Assembly (NCBI GenBank): GCA_015179025.1
Contig: WHUX01000151.1
Span: 1-64,000 of the forward strand
Length of the DNA stretch: 64,000 nucleotides
From: Terfezia claveryi
Taxonomy: Eukaryota > Ascomycota > Pezizomycetes > Pezizales > Pezizaceae
Reading direction: 5' to 3'
The notes under the pieces are model-generated. The model had not been told where the DNA came from and made no database searches. It saw only the letters and a program-made list of their open reading frames with translations. Made by a program: the position numbers and the translations under genes. This document shows, one piece after another, positions 1-10,783 of this stretch; positions within the stretch are counted from its first letter, which is position 1, and each line of letters opens with the position of its first letter.

Positions 1-104
1 GGATTAACATCCATGTAATCATGATATGATTTTGCTATTTAGCTACAATTGCATTTTTAAGCTCCCTATTTTTAAAGAAGGCTCGGACTCAGAAGCCCAC
101 CTCC

Positions 105-1625
105 TTAATATTCCTCTTGCACACGCATGAATTCCCCAAATAGCTCATTTCGTCTACTATGATCCATTCCCTTGATCTCATCAGAGTTACCGACTTCACC
201 AGGGTTACCGACTTCATCAGGGTTACCGACATTAGCTTGGGATCCATCATTTAGTTCTATAGCCTCCTCTTCCATGATGGCTATAATGACTCCCTCTTCG
301 GGTTCCCAAGGATCATTATAATCCAAAAGTAGGTTGTGAAGGACTACACAACCTCCAATCCAAGCATAGGCCCAATTCATCTTCTCTATATCCATTCGAG
401 CTAAGTTAGGTAAGCAACGTAAGGATGCAAACCTTGCCTTGAGCATGCCAATCGTATGTTCTACTCGGATTCGGAGCTTGGATAACTGCCTATTGAACCT
501 CCTCTTTTCTTGTGATAACATACCATTGCGTGGCTTCTTGAATGGTGCTACTAGACGTGAATTGACCCTATAGGCTGAATCCCCAATTAGGTACTGATTC
601 CGAGAGAAATAGTCTTGAGGATTCTGACACAACTCCAGTAATCGGAAAGCACATGCATCATGAACGGCCCCTGGAAATTGAGCATGACAGATCAGTACTC
701 TCCTCCGGTCATCACAAATGATAGTTACCTGAAGACTATACTTAGCCTTACGAAAGTTCCAAAACTTAGCTGATCTGTCTTGAGTAAATGGACGACCCTT
801 GAATGGAACTAAGGTCCCATCAACAATCCCAACACAATCTCGAAATAGCTCCCAGCCATGTTCAAAGGAATCCTCAATTAACCTAGCTTTCATTGCGGCT
901 CTTTCTTCAACTGAGCCCCACTTGACAACCTCCCCCCAAAGGTTCATCAAGGCTTTCAAACACCTCCGGGTATAGAGCGTTATAGTACCCTCGGCTATAC
1001 CAAAAACTTGTCCGACATTAATATTACTACCAGCAGTTGATGATTCACTAGCAAGACGCTTAAGGCATACTGCAAGTTGCTTAGAACTTGCCACTTGTGG
1101 GTTTCGAGATTGGTTGTGAAAGATAGGGTCCCCTTGGATGTGGCTATGAATGTAAATGAAGCTATCCATGCTCATACGGAAGAACTGCTGGAAGCAATTG
1201 GCTGGGAGATTTGGAAGAATCTCATCGAAGAAAACTAAGTCCTTAGGGATTGGAGGATCTATTCGTGCTTCGAAATACCGCTTGGCTTCAACTTCTAGGA
1301 GTCCAAGGATTAAGCCCAATTCCCACTCTTCCTCCATCTCCTCCATTTCTCCATCTAGCGAATCAGAAGAGGCACTTGAAATTGAGCTGACAGTTGCCAC
1401 TGAATTGGTATCATCCGACTCATCTAGGTCACTTAGCTCACTCAGGTTTGCTATCTCCTCTAGCTCCTCCAGAAGGTCAGCATCTACATCACCACCCCCG
1501 ATCTCCTCCTCAAATACTTTATCTAGTGCTCTAACCATTTCTTCCTGGCCTGCATCATCCACTGCTGCCTTTAACCCTTTTCGGTACCATGTCGCTAACT
1601 TTCGTTTATTACTGACACGAGGCAT
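105..1625 (-). CDS. Harbinger-type (HARBI1-like) DDE transposase
   Basis: A 506-residue uninterrupted frame starts at the ATG at 1625. Residues 1-130 are acidic and low in complexity. The following part holds a helix-turn-helix-like segment (around GIAEGTITLYTRR). The C-terminal half is a DDE_4 nuclease domain as in PIF/Harbinger transposases: first Asp in GIVDGT, second Asp in IGDSAY, and Glu in RVEHTIGMLKARF. The tail near residues 475-495 repeats GNPDEV-like units. Such enzymes cut and paste their own element, usually making 3-bp TWA target duplications. I could not define terminal inverted repeats; the left end may lie at or beyond the window edge. The frame has no internal stops, so the copy could still be active. 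The class is clear; activity is inference. Confidence 0.9.
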   Translation of the reverse strand: MPRVSNKRKLATWYRKGLKAAVDDAGQEEMVRALDKVFEEEIGGGDVDADLLEELEEIANLSELSDLDESDDTNSVATVSSISSASSDSLDGEMEEMEEEWELGLILGLLEVEAKRYFEARIDPPIPKDLVFFDEILPNLPANCFQQFFRMSMDSFIYIHSHIQGDPIFHNQSRNPQVASSKQLAVCLKRLASESSTAGSNINVGQVFGIAEGTITLYTRRCLKALMNLWGEVVKWGSVEERAAMKARLIEDSFEHGWELFRDCVGIVDGTLVPFKGRPFTQDRSAKFWNFRKAKYSLQVTIICDDRRRVLICHAQFPGAVHDACAFRLLELCQNPQDYFSRNQYLIGDSAYRVNSRLVAPFKKPRNGMLSQEKRRFNRQLSKLRIRVEHTIGMLKARFASLRCLPNLARMDIEKMNWAYAWIGGCVVLHNLLLDYNDPWEPEEGVIIAIMEEEAIELNDGSQANVGNPDEVGNPGEVGNSDEIKGMDHSRRNELFGEFMRVQEEY

Positions 1626-2254
1626 GGGTAGCTATCGAGGTTGTGTGTTGATAGGGTTGCGTTGACTCAATCCGCTTTGTAAATTTATAAGTACCTCTTA
1701 GTGTATTCCAAAGTCACGAACCCCTTAGTGTATTCCAAAGTCACGAGACCCTCAGGGATTTTGTGGGCCTTGGCGTGGAGCGAATAAATTTCCCAAAGTT
1801 TTGCGTTTATTCGGGCTTATTCGGTCGTATATATGGTTTATCCATGGTCAAACCATGGATAAATGGTTGTGTGGCGATTTTCGGATAAACGAAAATCGAG
1901 TGATTTTTCGGATGCCAAGATATATGAAATATACGGCGTATAAAGTTAACTTTGAATACCCCTAGTATATATGTACTGTACATATTCTGCCGGTGGTGAT
2001 CCTGCCGTATATAATCCCCGCCGGCCCTGGAGCCGCAATGCAGGAACGTAATAATGTATACCTAATATCGTAGAGACTCGAGATATTCAGTAGGTAGCTT
2101 GAATTCAATGTAAACTGCATATGCGAGTTATAAGGATTTTATGAGACATGCCCGTGCTCATTGTTATGTGAACGTCGGAGACGGGAATGTAGGCATTGGG
2201 GGGGGGGGGGTCATCTATAGTCCGTACCATCCTGATGTTACAGTGGAATTTAAT

Positions 2255-2283
2255 CCAAGAGTCCAACCAGACTACCAAGAGCC
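2255..2283 (-). mobile_element. Short TAGTCTGG insertion, 11 bp, near-perfect 9-bp flanking repeats
   Basis: The plus strand reads CCAAGAGTC (2255-2263), then CAACCAGACTA (2264-2274), then CCAAGAGCC (2275-2283). The middle is the reverse complement of TAGTCTGGTTG. The flanks match at 8 of 9 positions, as expected for an ageing target-site duplication. It shares the core with the other loci in the window. Confidence 0.65.
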
Positions 2284-2562
2284 TTACAATAATGAGAGTC
2301 TATTTCTTAAATTTCTACGGAGTACTGCAGAACAAATTATACCAGCTCTTGGTACCTAGTGGTTCTTCACTATTATACTTGAGGCTGCAGCATTTCATAC
2401 CACTCCCGATGTACTGGATTAATCCAGCCACTCGATACTGCAATCAATAAGCCGTTTAAGCAGTACCTATCTACGAGAAGTACACAGATTCCATTAATAT
2501 TGGTTTTACTCTTCCTGCTGAACTTTAGTCGCGCTCAAATTGATGGCTTATAATCTACGGTA

Positions 2563-2595
2563 CCTGTCCCGTAGTCTGGTTGGCACCCTGTCCCG
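2563..2595 (+). mobile_element. Short TAGTCTGG insertion, 15 bp, perfect 9-bp flanking repeats
   Basis: CCTGTCCCG at 2563-2571 and again at 2587-2595 encloses TAGTCTGGTTGGCAC (2572-2586). A related sequence near 47.2 kb runs straight through the corresponding site without the extra 24 bp, so this is an insertion rather than an ancestral repeat. Confidence 0.8.
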
Positions 2596-2751
2596 CGCAT
2601 ATGTATAGTGAGTGATAGCGCTACTCTGAATAACTCGAATCTCTAACGACAGTCGGGCTGTAAGGTGATCGGGACAGGCATTATTTTGTCAAGATCTGTC
2701 ATATATTGCCCCTGATATTTACCGGTAATGTGTGGGAGAACACGGTTGAGA

Positions 2752-2784
2752 CCTGGAGGGTAGTCTGGTTGGCACCCTGGAGGG
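2752..2784 (+). mobile_element. Short TAGTCTGG insertion, 15 bp, perfect 9-bp flanking repeats
   Basis: CCTGGAGGG at 2752-2760 and at 2776-2784 encloses TAGTCTGGTTGGCAC (2761-2775). The insert is identical to the one at 2572-2586, while the flanking 9-mer differs, which argues for independent insertion rather than local duplication. Confidence 0.8.
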
Positions 2785-3084
2785 CTACGAAGGCGGATCT
2801 AGGTACAGTAGGTACGCAACTATTAGGAACGTTGTATTTTATATTATATTTATAAAATATAAATAAAATATAAAATATAAAATATAATTTATTATTTACT
2901 GTATTATTTATTATATTATTTTTCTAAATTCACCTGGTCAAGATCCCCGGTTCGCATGTTCGCGTGGCGCCTTGACTGTACACGCCAAGAGAAAATAAAA
3001 GTCGCGTTGTCCATCATATACCTACGCCCACCGAAATCATTCCCTTCTCCCCCGCCCCTCCAAGAAAACTCAGACAACTCAGGA

Positions 3085-6000
3085 ATGCCTGCGGATATCA
3101 GGAACTTCTTTACTCCCAAGGGCCCAGGAGGAGCCAGCAGCCAGAATAAATCAAAGACGACGCCGGTGAAGGGAAGTGCAGCGGTGAGTTGATGGTCGAC
3201 CGCCGGACGGAGCAGAATTGGATTTGAAGTTGGAGTTGGGCTGATGAGTTTTCTATGGGAGGTGTAGGCAAAGAAAGGGGCAACCTCAGCCAGGGCAAAA
3301 AAAAGGGTGATTGTTGGTGAGTATATCCGCTTTGGTGTTCATGGAATTGGTTTTTGCTAAATATTTGCAGATTCAGAGGACGAGGAGGAAGAGGCCCCGC
3401 TACGCAAGAAAGTCACCCCAGAGAAAGCTGCTCCACCCCCGTATGTTCAATATACTCTATCCCACGGCGATTGTCCCCAGCTAACGTGCGACGTTTTTGT
3501 TGCTTAGGAAGAAGGAGGATGAAGTTGTTGTTGATGCCTCGTTATACTTTGGTGTCAAGAACAAGATCAAACGGACGGCACCTACAAAGCCCTCCAAACC
3601 CCCAGTCAGGAAAACTGTAGTCAAACCATCAAAGCCGACTGAGGAAGAAAACTACCTCATCACCGATGACGACGAAGACTACGGCGATGACATTTTTTCC
3701 GCGGAATACAAGAAGCACAACGACGATGGCGATAAACCTAGGCGGGCGGTTACCCGGTCGACAGAATCTTTTGTGGATTTAGGAGACACGCAAAAAACTG
3801 CTGAATTTACCAAAATCGACAAGGAAGACATAGACATGATGGACTTAGATGATGATGATGGCGACGACGACGACGACTTTGTTGTTATGGACGACCAGGA
3901 GGACTTCAAACCCAAGAAGCGAGCCCCTGCCGCTACTCGCACCACCACCGCTGCATCTTCCAGAGCCGGCAACAAACGCAAAACTGCTGCCTCCGACGAC
4001 GAAGAATTCTTTGAAGAAAAGCCCGCAAAAGCAGTCAAGACTGCCACTACCAAAAAGCCCGTCACAACACCAAAGAAAGCACCTGCCCGAACTCCCAAAA
4101 AGAAATCCACAGCTGAAAACGAGCCGCCCTCAGAAGTGCAAAAGATTCTAGATAGTGTCCCGACTGTGCGCCCTCCGACCCCGCATCCGAAGGAGGCAGA
4201 TGGCAAGAAGTTCAACTATAGGGATTTTAAAGCAAAGCAGCACGCTCGCGCCGAACCGCCACCTGGTGCTGGGTCGAAGGTAATTCCTACTGGGGCAGAT
4301 AACTGTTTAGCTGGGTTGACTTTTGTTTTTACCGGGGAACTGGACACATTATCGAGGGAGGATGGGCAGCAGCTGGTCAAGAGGTATGGGGGGAAATGTA
4401 CGACTGCACCATCGAAGAGGACGAGCTTCGTTGTGCTAGGGAGGGATGCTGGACCAAAGAAGTTGGAGACTATCCGGCAGAACAATATCAAGACGATCGA
4501 TGAGGATGGACTGTATCAGCTCATTCGAACTTTACCTGCCAACGGCGGAGACTCAAAGGCAGCAGCTGCTGCGGAGGCGAAGCGGGCGGCGGAGGAGAAG
4601 AAGGTTATTCAGTTGGCAAAGGAGATGGAGAGATCGATGACGCCTCTTAGTAAAGGGGAAGGGAAGGGGCCCGACAAGAAAGTGCCTGCGTTTGCATCTC
4701 CCGATGGTCAATTATGGACTGTCAAGTACGCTCCGACAACTATGATACAGATCTGTGGCAACAAAACACAAGTCGATAAACTCCAGAACTGGCTCAGGAA
4801 TTGGCACCAGAATGCAAAATATAACTTTACGAAACTTGGGAAAGATGGGTCTGGTGGCCATAGAGCTGTGATGATCCACGGACCTCCTGGGATTGGGAAA
4901 ACTACTGCGGCCCACTTGGTGGCAAAGTTGGAGGGCTTTGATATTGTCGAGTCGAATGCGAGTGATACGAGGAGTAAGAAGCTGATGGAAGCTTCGTTGA
5001 AGGGGGTGTTGGATAATAAATCCCTTATGGGTTATTTTGGAAGGGGAGTTGAGACGGTGGATAAAACGAAGCAGAAGTTGGTGTTGATTATGGATGAGGT
5101 GGATGGGATGAGTGCAGGTGATAGAGGGGGAGTAGGGCAGTTGGCGGCGATCTGCAAGAAGACGAGTGTAGGGCTTTCTTACTCCAATGTGTTTTGGGGA
5201 GGCTTACTGACTGGCTGCATGTATAGATACCGATTATATGCATCTGTAACGAGCGGAAGCTCCCGAAGATGAGGCCCTTTGATCATGTCACTTATGATCT
5301 AGGCTTCAGGCGACCGGATGCAAATGCTATTCGATCAAGAATCATGTCAATAGCATTCCGGGAGGGATTGAAACTGCCACCGAACGTCATTGACGCACTT
5401 GTTGAAGGCACAGGTTCCGATATCAGACAAATCATAAACATGATATCCACCTTTGCCGTCAATGGGAAAAACATGGACTTTGATCAAGGAAAAGCAATGT
5501 GGGTCCTCTCCATTCATACTTCCATACCCATTACCCCGAACTTGCACCAACTGATTCAGCTTGTAGGTCTAAACAATGGGAAAAACACGTCGTCCTCAAA
5601 CCATGGGACATCGCCTCCAAACTTCTCGGGCCTAGCATGTTCTCCCCCAACGCAAACAAATCCCTGAATGATAAGCTCGAGCTATATTTTAATGACCACG
5701 AATTCTCATATCTTATGATCCAAGAGAACTACCTCAAGACCAATCCCAGCCGCTCTACCAACCTCGCGGGAAAAACAAGGAATTTGAAGAATCTAGAGTT
5801 ATTCGAAGCTGCCGCGGATAGTATCTCCGACGGGGACCTTGTAGACGCAATGATCCACGGCCAACAACAACACTGGTCACTCATGCCTGTCCATGGTGTC
5901 TTTTCGACTGTTGCCCCGTCGTCGTATATCTACGGTGGATATGGTGGACAGATGTTTGGGTTTACGACTTGGCTAGGGAATAACTCAAAACAGAGCAAAC

Positions 6001-6709
6001 TCAGTCGGTTTGTCAAGGAGATTCAATCACATATGCGGCTTCGAGCATCGGGAGACCGTCATGAGATTCGGGAGTCGTATCTGCCCATGTTATGGGACCT
6101 ATTACCCAAACGGCTGGAGAGAGATGGAAAGGAGGCTATTCCGCCGGTGATTGAGCTTATGGATAGTTATTTCCTTACCCGAGATGATTTTGACGCGATC
6201 ATTGAGCTTGGGGTCGGGCCAATGAGTGAGGAGAATTTGAAGATCCCGACTGCGGTGAAGAGTACTTTTACGAGGGGTATAATTCTCTGGCGCACCCACT
6301 GCCATTTATAAAGGCAAGCATGTCTGCTGCGGCGGCGGGGAGGCCGGTGAAGAAGGAGGTTCCAGATTTGGAGGAGGCGATTGAGGAGAGCGAGGATGAG
6401 GCGGTGTTGGTGGCGAGTGAAGAGGGAGATGAGGCGAAGCAGGAGGAGGAGGAGATGGATTTGAGTAAGGATAAGTATGTTAAGGCGAAGAAGCCGGGGG
6501 CGAAGGGCAAGGCGGCGCCGAAGAAAGCTGCGGCGGGGGGGTCGAAGGCCAAGACGAAGGCAAAGGCGCCTGCAAAGGGGAAGGGGAAGAAGAAGGATGA
6601 GAGCGAGGAGGAGGAGGAGATGGAAGAGGATAGTGAGGGGGAGGTGAAGCAGGTGAAGAGAGGTGCGGGGCCAGGGAGGGGAAGGGGGAGGGGGAGGGGT
6701 AGGAAGTAA
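3085..6709 (+). CDS. RFC1: Replication factor C subunit 1 (clamp loader large subunit), one apparent frameshift
   Basis: Exons 3085-3183, 3268-3316, 3371-3440, 3508-5167, 5227-5498 and 5567-6709, with all five introns GT-AG. The start MPADIRNFF fits the PCNA-binding N terminus of the family. A basic/acidic linker is followed by a BRCT domain (LAGLTFVFTGELDT), the AAA+ Walker A (GPPGIGKTT), Walker B (LIMDEVDGM), the ICNERKLPKMRPFDH segment and the RFC1 C-terminal domain. RFC1 loads PCNA onto primer-template junctions in the nucleus. Within the last exon the run of four G at 6274-6277 puts the frame out by one base. The family-conserved sequence resumes at once in another frame (YNSLAHPLPFIKAS) and stays open to 6709, ending in a basic GRGRGRGRK tail. 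As read, translation would stop at 6309. This is either a real mutation or a homopolymer sequencing error. Confidence 0.93.
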
Positions 6710-7168
6710 GTAATTGATGGGAAAGGATGTTGGGATATATTTGGACGGGCTAGGGGATTACATAGAATTTTGTTGGATTGTTACCCAGGATTGATACGCT
6801 AGAGAATCTTCTTGTCTTTTTGAAATTGTATACTACTTTCAAAGATTTTTATAGGTGGGGTTTGATGCACATATTTTTGTTGAATGGAGGATAGTTAATT
6901 AGCAAAAATAATATTATGCTCCTGTACAATTGTACATTGGTGGTATTCTTTCAGTACCTTTGGGCCTATTTCCTTGTTTTACTTAGCCTAGGATATGGCC
7001 TCAATTCTAATTTTACCTGGCGCGTATCTATTACCCTGAGGTATTCGAACCCAACCCAACCACAACTTTCCTCCCTTTTCTTTCTACCGCATAGTTTGGC
7101 CCCCTCCGGTACTTTAAGACTTTGGTCATTTTTTACACTCACTCCCACCACATGCATCCTATATCACA
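6710..7168. other. Spacer between convergent RFC1 and GON7
   Basis: It holds the 3' flanks of two convergent genes. I see no further gene or repeat in it. Confidence 0.5.
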
Positions 7169-7624
7169 TCACCAACCCCACCTTCCCCGTCCCACCCCCA
7201 ACTGTCTCTCCCCACCCCGCCCACCCACACCACATGCCATAATTTCGTCCTTGGCATCCTCCCGCTCGTCTTCCTCTTCCTCCTCTACATCTTCCTGGCC
7301 TTGCTCGTCTTCATCAAGCACGGTGTCGGCTTCCTTGGCCATTTCGGCGGTGAGGAGCTGGTTGATCTCGTGCTGTAGGGTGGTGAGGCTGGCGTGTAGG
7401 GTGTGGAGGGTGGTTGTAGTGGGGTGGTGGGTGGGGGAGGAGGTGCTGGGGCGGTGGAGGGGGTGAGTGAGGTACGCGGTTGTTGTTTGTTGGGGTAGCG
7501 GAGTGGAGTTGGAGGGGTTGGAGGGGTTGGAGGAGGGGGTGTGCGTGTAGGTGGCGGTTAGGTGGGTGGAGTTGTGGTGGTCGGAGGTGGTGTTGGGATG
7601 GGCTGGTGGAGGGGTTGACATCAT
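7169..7624 (-). CDS. GON7: Probable EKC/KEOPS complex subunit GON7
   Basis: A single-exon frame of 151 residues starts at a tandem Met-Met (7619-7624). After a Ser/Thr/Pro/His-rich N terminus comes TLHTLHASLTTLQHEINQLL, which resembles the fungal Gon7 signature, followed by an acidic stretch rich in Glu and Asp as in the family. GON7 is a small accessory subunit of KEOPS, which makes N6-threonylcarbamoyladenosine at position 37 of tRNAs. It lies head-to-head with the BLOC-1 subunit gene over 238 bp. The match rests on one helix plus the acidic tail, so the name is probable rather than certain. The glycine-rich end could shift if an unseen 3' intron exists. Confidence 0.6.
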   Translation of the reverse strand: MMSTPPPAHPNTTSDHHNSTHLTATYTHTPSSNPSNPSNSTPLPQQTTTAYLTHPLHRPSTSSPTHHPTTTTLHTLHASLTTLQHEINQLLTAEMAKEADTVLDEDEQGQEDVEEEEEDEREDAKDEIMACGVGGRGGERQLGVGRGRWGW

Positions 7625-7862
7625 TTGGTGGGCCGGCGACGAGCCTGTTGTGGGGGATGAGGGTAGAGCGATGCCTGTAGATGATGCGAGTTGTTTTCCG
7701 GGAATGAACTACGTAATGGTGGGGGCCGCAAATAAGCTCTCTCTTAATCTACCTATCCTTGCCCATCCCAGATTTCACTGACAACAACAACAACAACGCT
7801 TCCACAACAATTATCCCACACAACAACCTTTCTCCCCCTCCCCCTCCCCCCCCCTTTCAGAA
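7625..7862. promoter_or_regulatory. Shared divergent promoter, GON7 / BLOC-1 subunit 2
   Basis: A 238-bp spacer lies between two divergent start codons. Near the plus-strand gene it contains CAACAA repeats and a pyrimidine tract rich in C (7830-7858), as is common just upstream of fungal starts. No clear TATA box. Confidence 0.4.
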
Positions 7863-8522
7863 ATGCCCCCTTCCCGGCCCCCTCAATCCCCCACAGACAC
7901 CATTCCCACCCTCCTCAGCGCCCTCCAAACCACACTGCAATCCGACACCCTCACGACACTCTCTGACCTCGACCTCCTCCAGCGCGTCAACACCCACGCA
8001 ACCGCGCAGTACAAAGCCATGGCCGACGCTGCGCAGGGGGGCCTAGGCGGGGATCTTGCCTATTTACAGCAGAAATGTACGCCCGCCTACCCCCCCTCCA
8101 AAAAAATAAAAAAAGACATACATACATATGGACATTGCCAGCTGGGGAAAGGGAGGGGGGCTAATATGTAAGACTAGACGGGGATATTGCGCGGTATACA
8201 TCGCAAGTGGATGGTATTGCGAGCAAGGTGGATGAGCTGGAGAGGGTAGTGAGCGAGTTGGAGGAGTGGACGGGGGAGTTGGGTGAGTTGCCTGGCCTGC
8301 GGGGGATAACCCCCCCCCCCCCACCCTTTTCTTCTTCCTCCTATTATCTGTTCTATTCTATCCACCCCCATGGGAAATTTTTTTTCCTTCCTTTTTTTTT
8401 TTTTTTTTTTGAGTGGATTGGGGGCTAATACTCGGGTGATGACGACTTGTGATGGGGAGGTGGTGCCTATAGAGGTTAAAGTTAGGAGATTAATGAGTTC
8501 GAATGTCCGCAGGGAGAGGTAG
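7863..8522 (+). CDS. BLOC-1 complex subunit 2 homologue
   Basis: Exons 7863-8076, 8178-8282 and 8473-8522 give about 122 residues. The first exon encodes DLDLLQRVNTHATAQYKAMA, and exons 2-3 encode YGDIARYTSQVDGIASKVDE followed by LERVVSELEEWTGELEVKV. This order of a short helix and then a long coiled coil ending in an LD/LEEWTGELE-type motif is the BLOC1S2 pattern. The complex acts on endosomes and lysosome-related organelles. The acceptor at 8176-8177 was chosen because the nearer AG at 8171-8172 leads straight into a stop. The second intron is long (190 bp) and contains C and T homopolymers. Product family fairly sure; no fungal gene symbol assigned. Confidence 0.7.
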
Positions 8523-8998
8523 AGGTGAAATGCTCCAAATAATGATCAGAAGGATTGGGCTTGCTTTCCAGGCGCGGATTGGGGGTTGGGATTTGATGTA
8601 CACACAACCTACTTTTACTTACCTTACATACATACCTTCTATAAACTAGAACCAGTTGCTCTATTGGATCGCAGAGGTTTCGTTCCTTCTCTGCGATCTA
8701 GGGTTGCGGGTTGGAGAAGATGTTTCTTTTTTTTTTGGGGGGGGGTGTGGGGGCAAGAGTGTCACGTGCGAATTCAGGGTAAAGTCGGGGATGTGAAAAT
8801 TTTGCTTTTGTTATACATATCGGATTGTATACAGAACTAGAACAGAAATGGGCAAAAATAAATTTATAATGATGCAAAACCCACTGAGAAAAAAAAAAAG
8901 AAAAAAAAAAAGGAAATATCAGATGCAACTCCACAATTTACTCCACAATAAAAATACAGACTTAATGACATCATCACATCCCGTGATATGTATTTTCC
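8523..8998. other. Spacer between convergent BLOC-1 gene and UTP7
   Basis: No gene seen. It has T and G runs at about 8727-8748 and A runs at 8888-8911; otherwise nothing notable. Confidence 0.5.
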
Positions 8999-10783
8999 TC
9001 AGGCCTTAATCTGGGGCCTAGTAAACCTCGCCAACGCTGGACCAAGCTTCTCTGCAATAGACGGTAATCCCGCCCTCTCTCGCTGCTTGTCGGCCCTGAC
9101 GGCTTCGTACCGAGCACGTCTCTCATCCATAATATTCTTTTTCTTCATCTTCCTCGCGTATCTCTTTCCAGCAGAGTTCTTGCCTCGCATTTTGTTCTTC
9201 TCCTTTCCGGGTTTCTTGCCCTGGAGAATTTGACATTCGTTAGCTAAAATAAGTTCCATAGCTGCAAGGATGTCAGTACCTTATTCACCGCATCTTCCTC
9301 CTCCTCATCTTCAACCTTGCCCCCCACCTTCACCGCTTGGTTACTTCTATCTATCCTCCCAATGTCATCAGGGTCTAAGGAAATCATTCCTGGTTGTAGC
9401 TTGTTCAATAGATCTTGCACCTCTTTCTCCTGTCTATCCTTCCGCGATGCATAAGGATTAATCTCCAATGCATCGTAATTCGCTTCTCCCGCTCCTGGTA
9501 TAATCAAGTGTCCAAGTCCTCCCTGATGACCATAACCCAGAACATCCTCAAACGGGCAGAATCGCACGTCGTTGATTTGCGATGCTGGCGCATGATGTGT
9601 CATATACGGGACTTTTTGCCGTTTCTGCATTGCGTCTTTCCAAACCATGACATGCGTTCCCCAACCCACTCCTAAAAGGCCTGTATCTGAGATGTCCATG
9701 CTCATGACCGGTAAGGGCGTCAGGTAATAGTGTACCTCCTTGTACATCCTCACATCCCATACTGACATTTTCCGGTCCGTGCCTCCAGTGACCATATACC
9801 TCCCCTCCCTATCTAGTGCCACACTCGTAACGGGGCCATGGTTCGTCAACATCCTAACAAGCGGAGTCTGCATATTCGGTGACCACAGTGAGACTGTGCC
9901 TTTGCCGCTGCCAATATGTATTATCGCGTTATGCTTGTTCTGCGTCATGGATGTAGGTGTGCCTTGGCGGGTGGGGATCTCGCAGATGGTCTTTCCAGTG
10001 GATACATCGTGGTATTTGAGGTATCCAGCGTTACCAACGGTTGTGAGGAGGAAATGGTATGGCAGGAATTCCATGTGCTTTACTTCGATGTGTTTTCCGA
10101 GTTTGTTAATTTCGACCCCTTGGTTGTCGTAGATGTACGTGTATTTCTTCTGTGAGACGGCGTAGAATTTCTCGTTGTGGAACCACCTGTAGGAGAAGAT
10201 AATCAATTAGCCTCATATGTACCTCCATTATGATAATTTTGACGAGTTCAGACTTGATAGCTCGTATCGTCTCTCTATGGTGAACCTCGTGCAAAAGCTT
10301 TCCCTCTCTCCAATCAAACGCAGCAACATGCCCTTTCCTCCCACCAATCAACAAATACCTCCCATCCCTCGTATAATCCACATAATATGGCCCAAATTCC
10401 GGGAGTTTCAAATCAAACCCCTTCTGCGCCGTTGCAATATCGACCTCCTCTCTGAGCTCATCCTGACTAAACTTGAACGGCCTCTCCATCCCCTCCGTCT
10501 CAATGAACCCGCTTCCCTCACCCAACAGCATCTCGGCGTCTTTGGCATGAAGGGCGGCAGCCTTGTATTTCTCTTCTAGTCTCTTGAGGTTGCCTCGCAG
10601 CTTCTTGTCTTTGATACTGTGCGTTTTTATGCGCTCCCCGCGACCGTATTTCTCGTAGGCCAGGCGACGCTCGGCTTGTTCTTCGGTGGAGAGTCGGGGG
10701 GGGGACTTTTCTCTGCGGTGGGTGGGGGCGTACTTCACCACCACCTTGCGGGGGCGGGAAGACCTGGATATGTGGTCGGCCAT
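8999..10783 (-). CDS. UTP7: U3 snoRNA-associated protein UTP7 (WDR46, BING4 family)
   Basis: Exons in coding order are 10783-10254, 10186-9280 and 9220-8999, giving 552 residues, close to the usual length. The start MADHISRSSRPRK was preferred over longer in-frame Mets. The N terminus is basic and helical, WD40 repeats follow (FDWREGKLLHEVHH, GGTDRKMSVWDVRMYKE), and the C-terminal BING4CT region has VRFCPFEDVLGYGHQGGLGH. The end is Lys/Arg-rich (KKPGKEKNKMRGKNSAGKRY). UTP7 belongs to the small-subunit processome in the nucleolus and is needed for 18S rRNA maturation. Introns are 67 and 59 bp; the first donor is GTCTGA, weaker than usual. It is head-to-head with the bL28m gene. Confidence 0.93.

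Larger units (their letters stand above)
1626..3084. other. Repeat-rich spacer upstream of RFC1
   Basis: No convincing gene. It holds a 23-bp direct repeat (1697-1719 and 1724-1746), a perfect 12-bp inverted repeat with a 3-base loop (1837-1848 and 1852-1863), a run of ten G at about 2200, three short TAGTCTGG insertions listed separately, and an AT-rich stretch at 2827-2932. The part at about 2470-2640 is related to 47120-47240. Confidence 0.6.

Noticed and set aside
1156..1665. Plus-strand open frame opposite the transposase
   Set aside because: It is a Ser-rich antisense shadow of the acidic N terminus of the transposase.
3679..4215. Minus-strand frame opposite RFC1
   Set aside because: Antisense shadow of low-complexity RFC1 linker sequence.
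6277..6315. A short intron at the RFC1 frameshift (GTATAA to AAAG)
   Set aside because: It would be about 38 bp, too short, would remove conserved residues and still leave the wrong frame.
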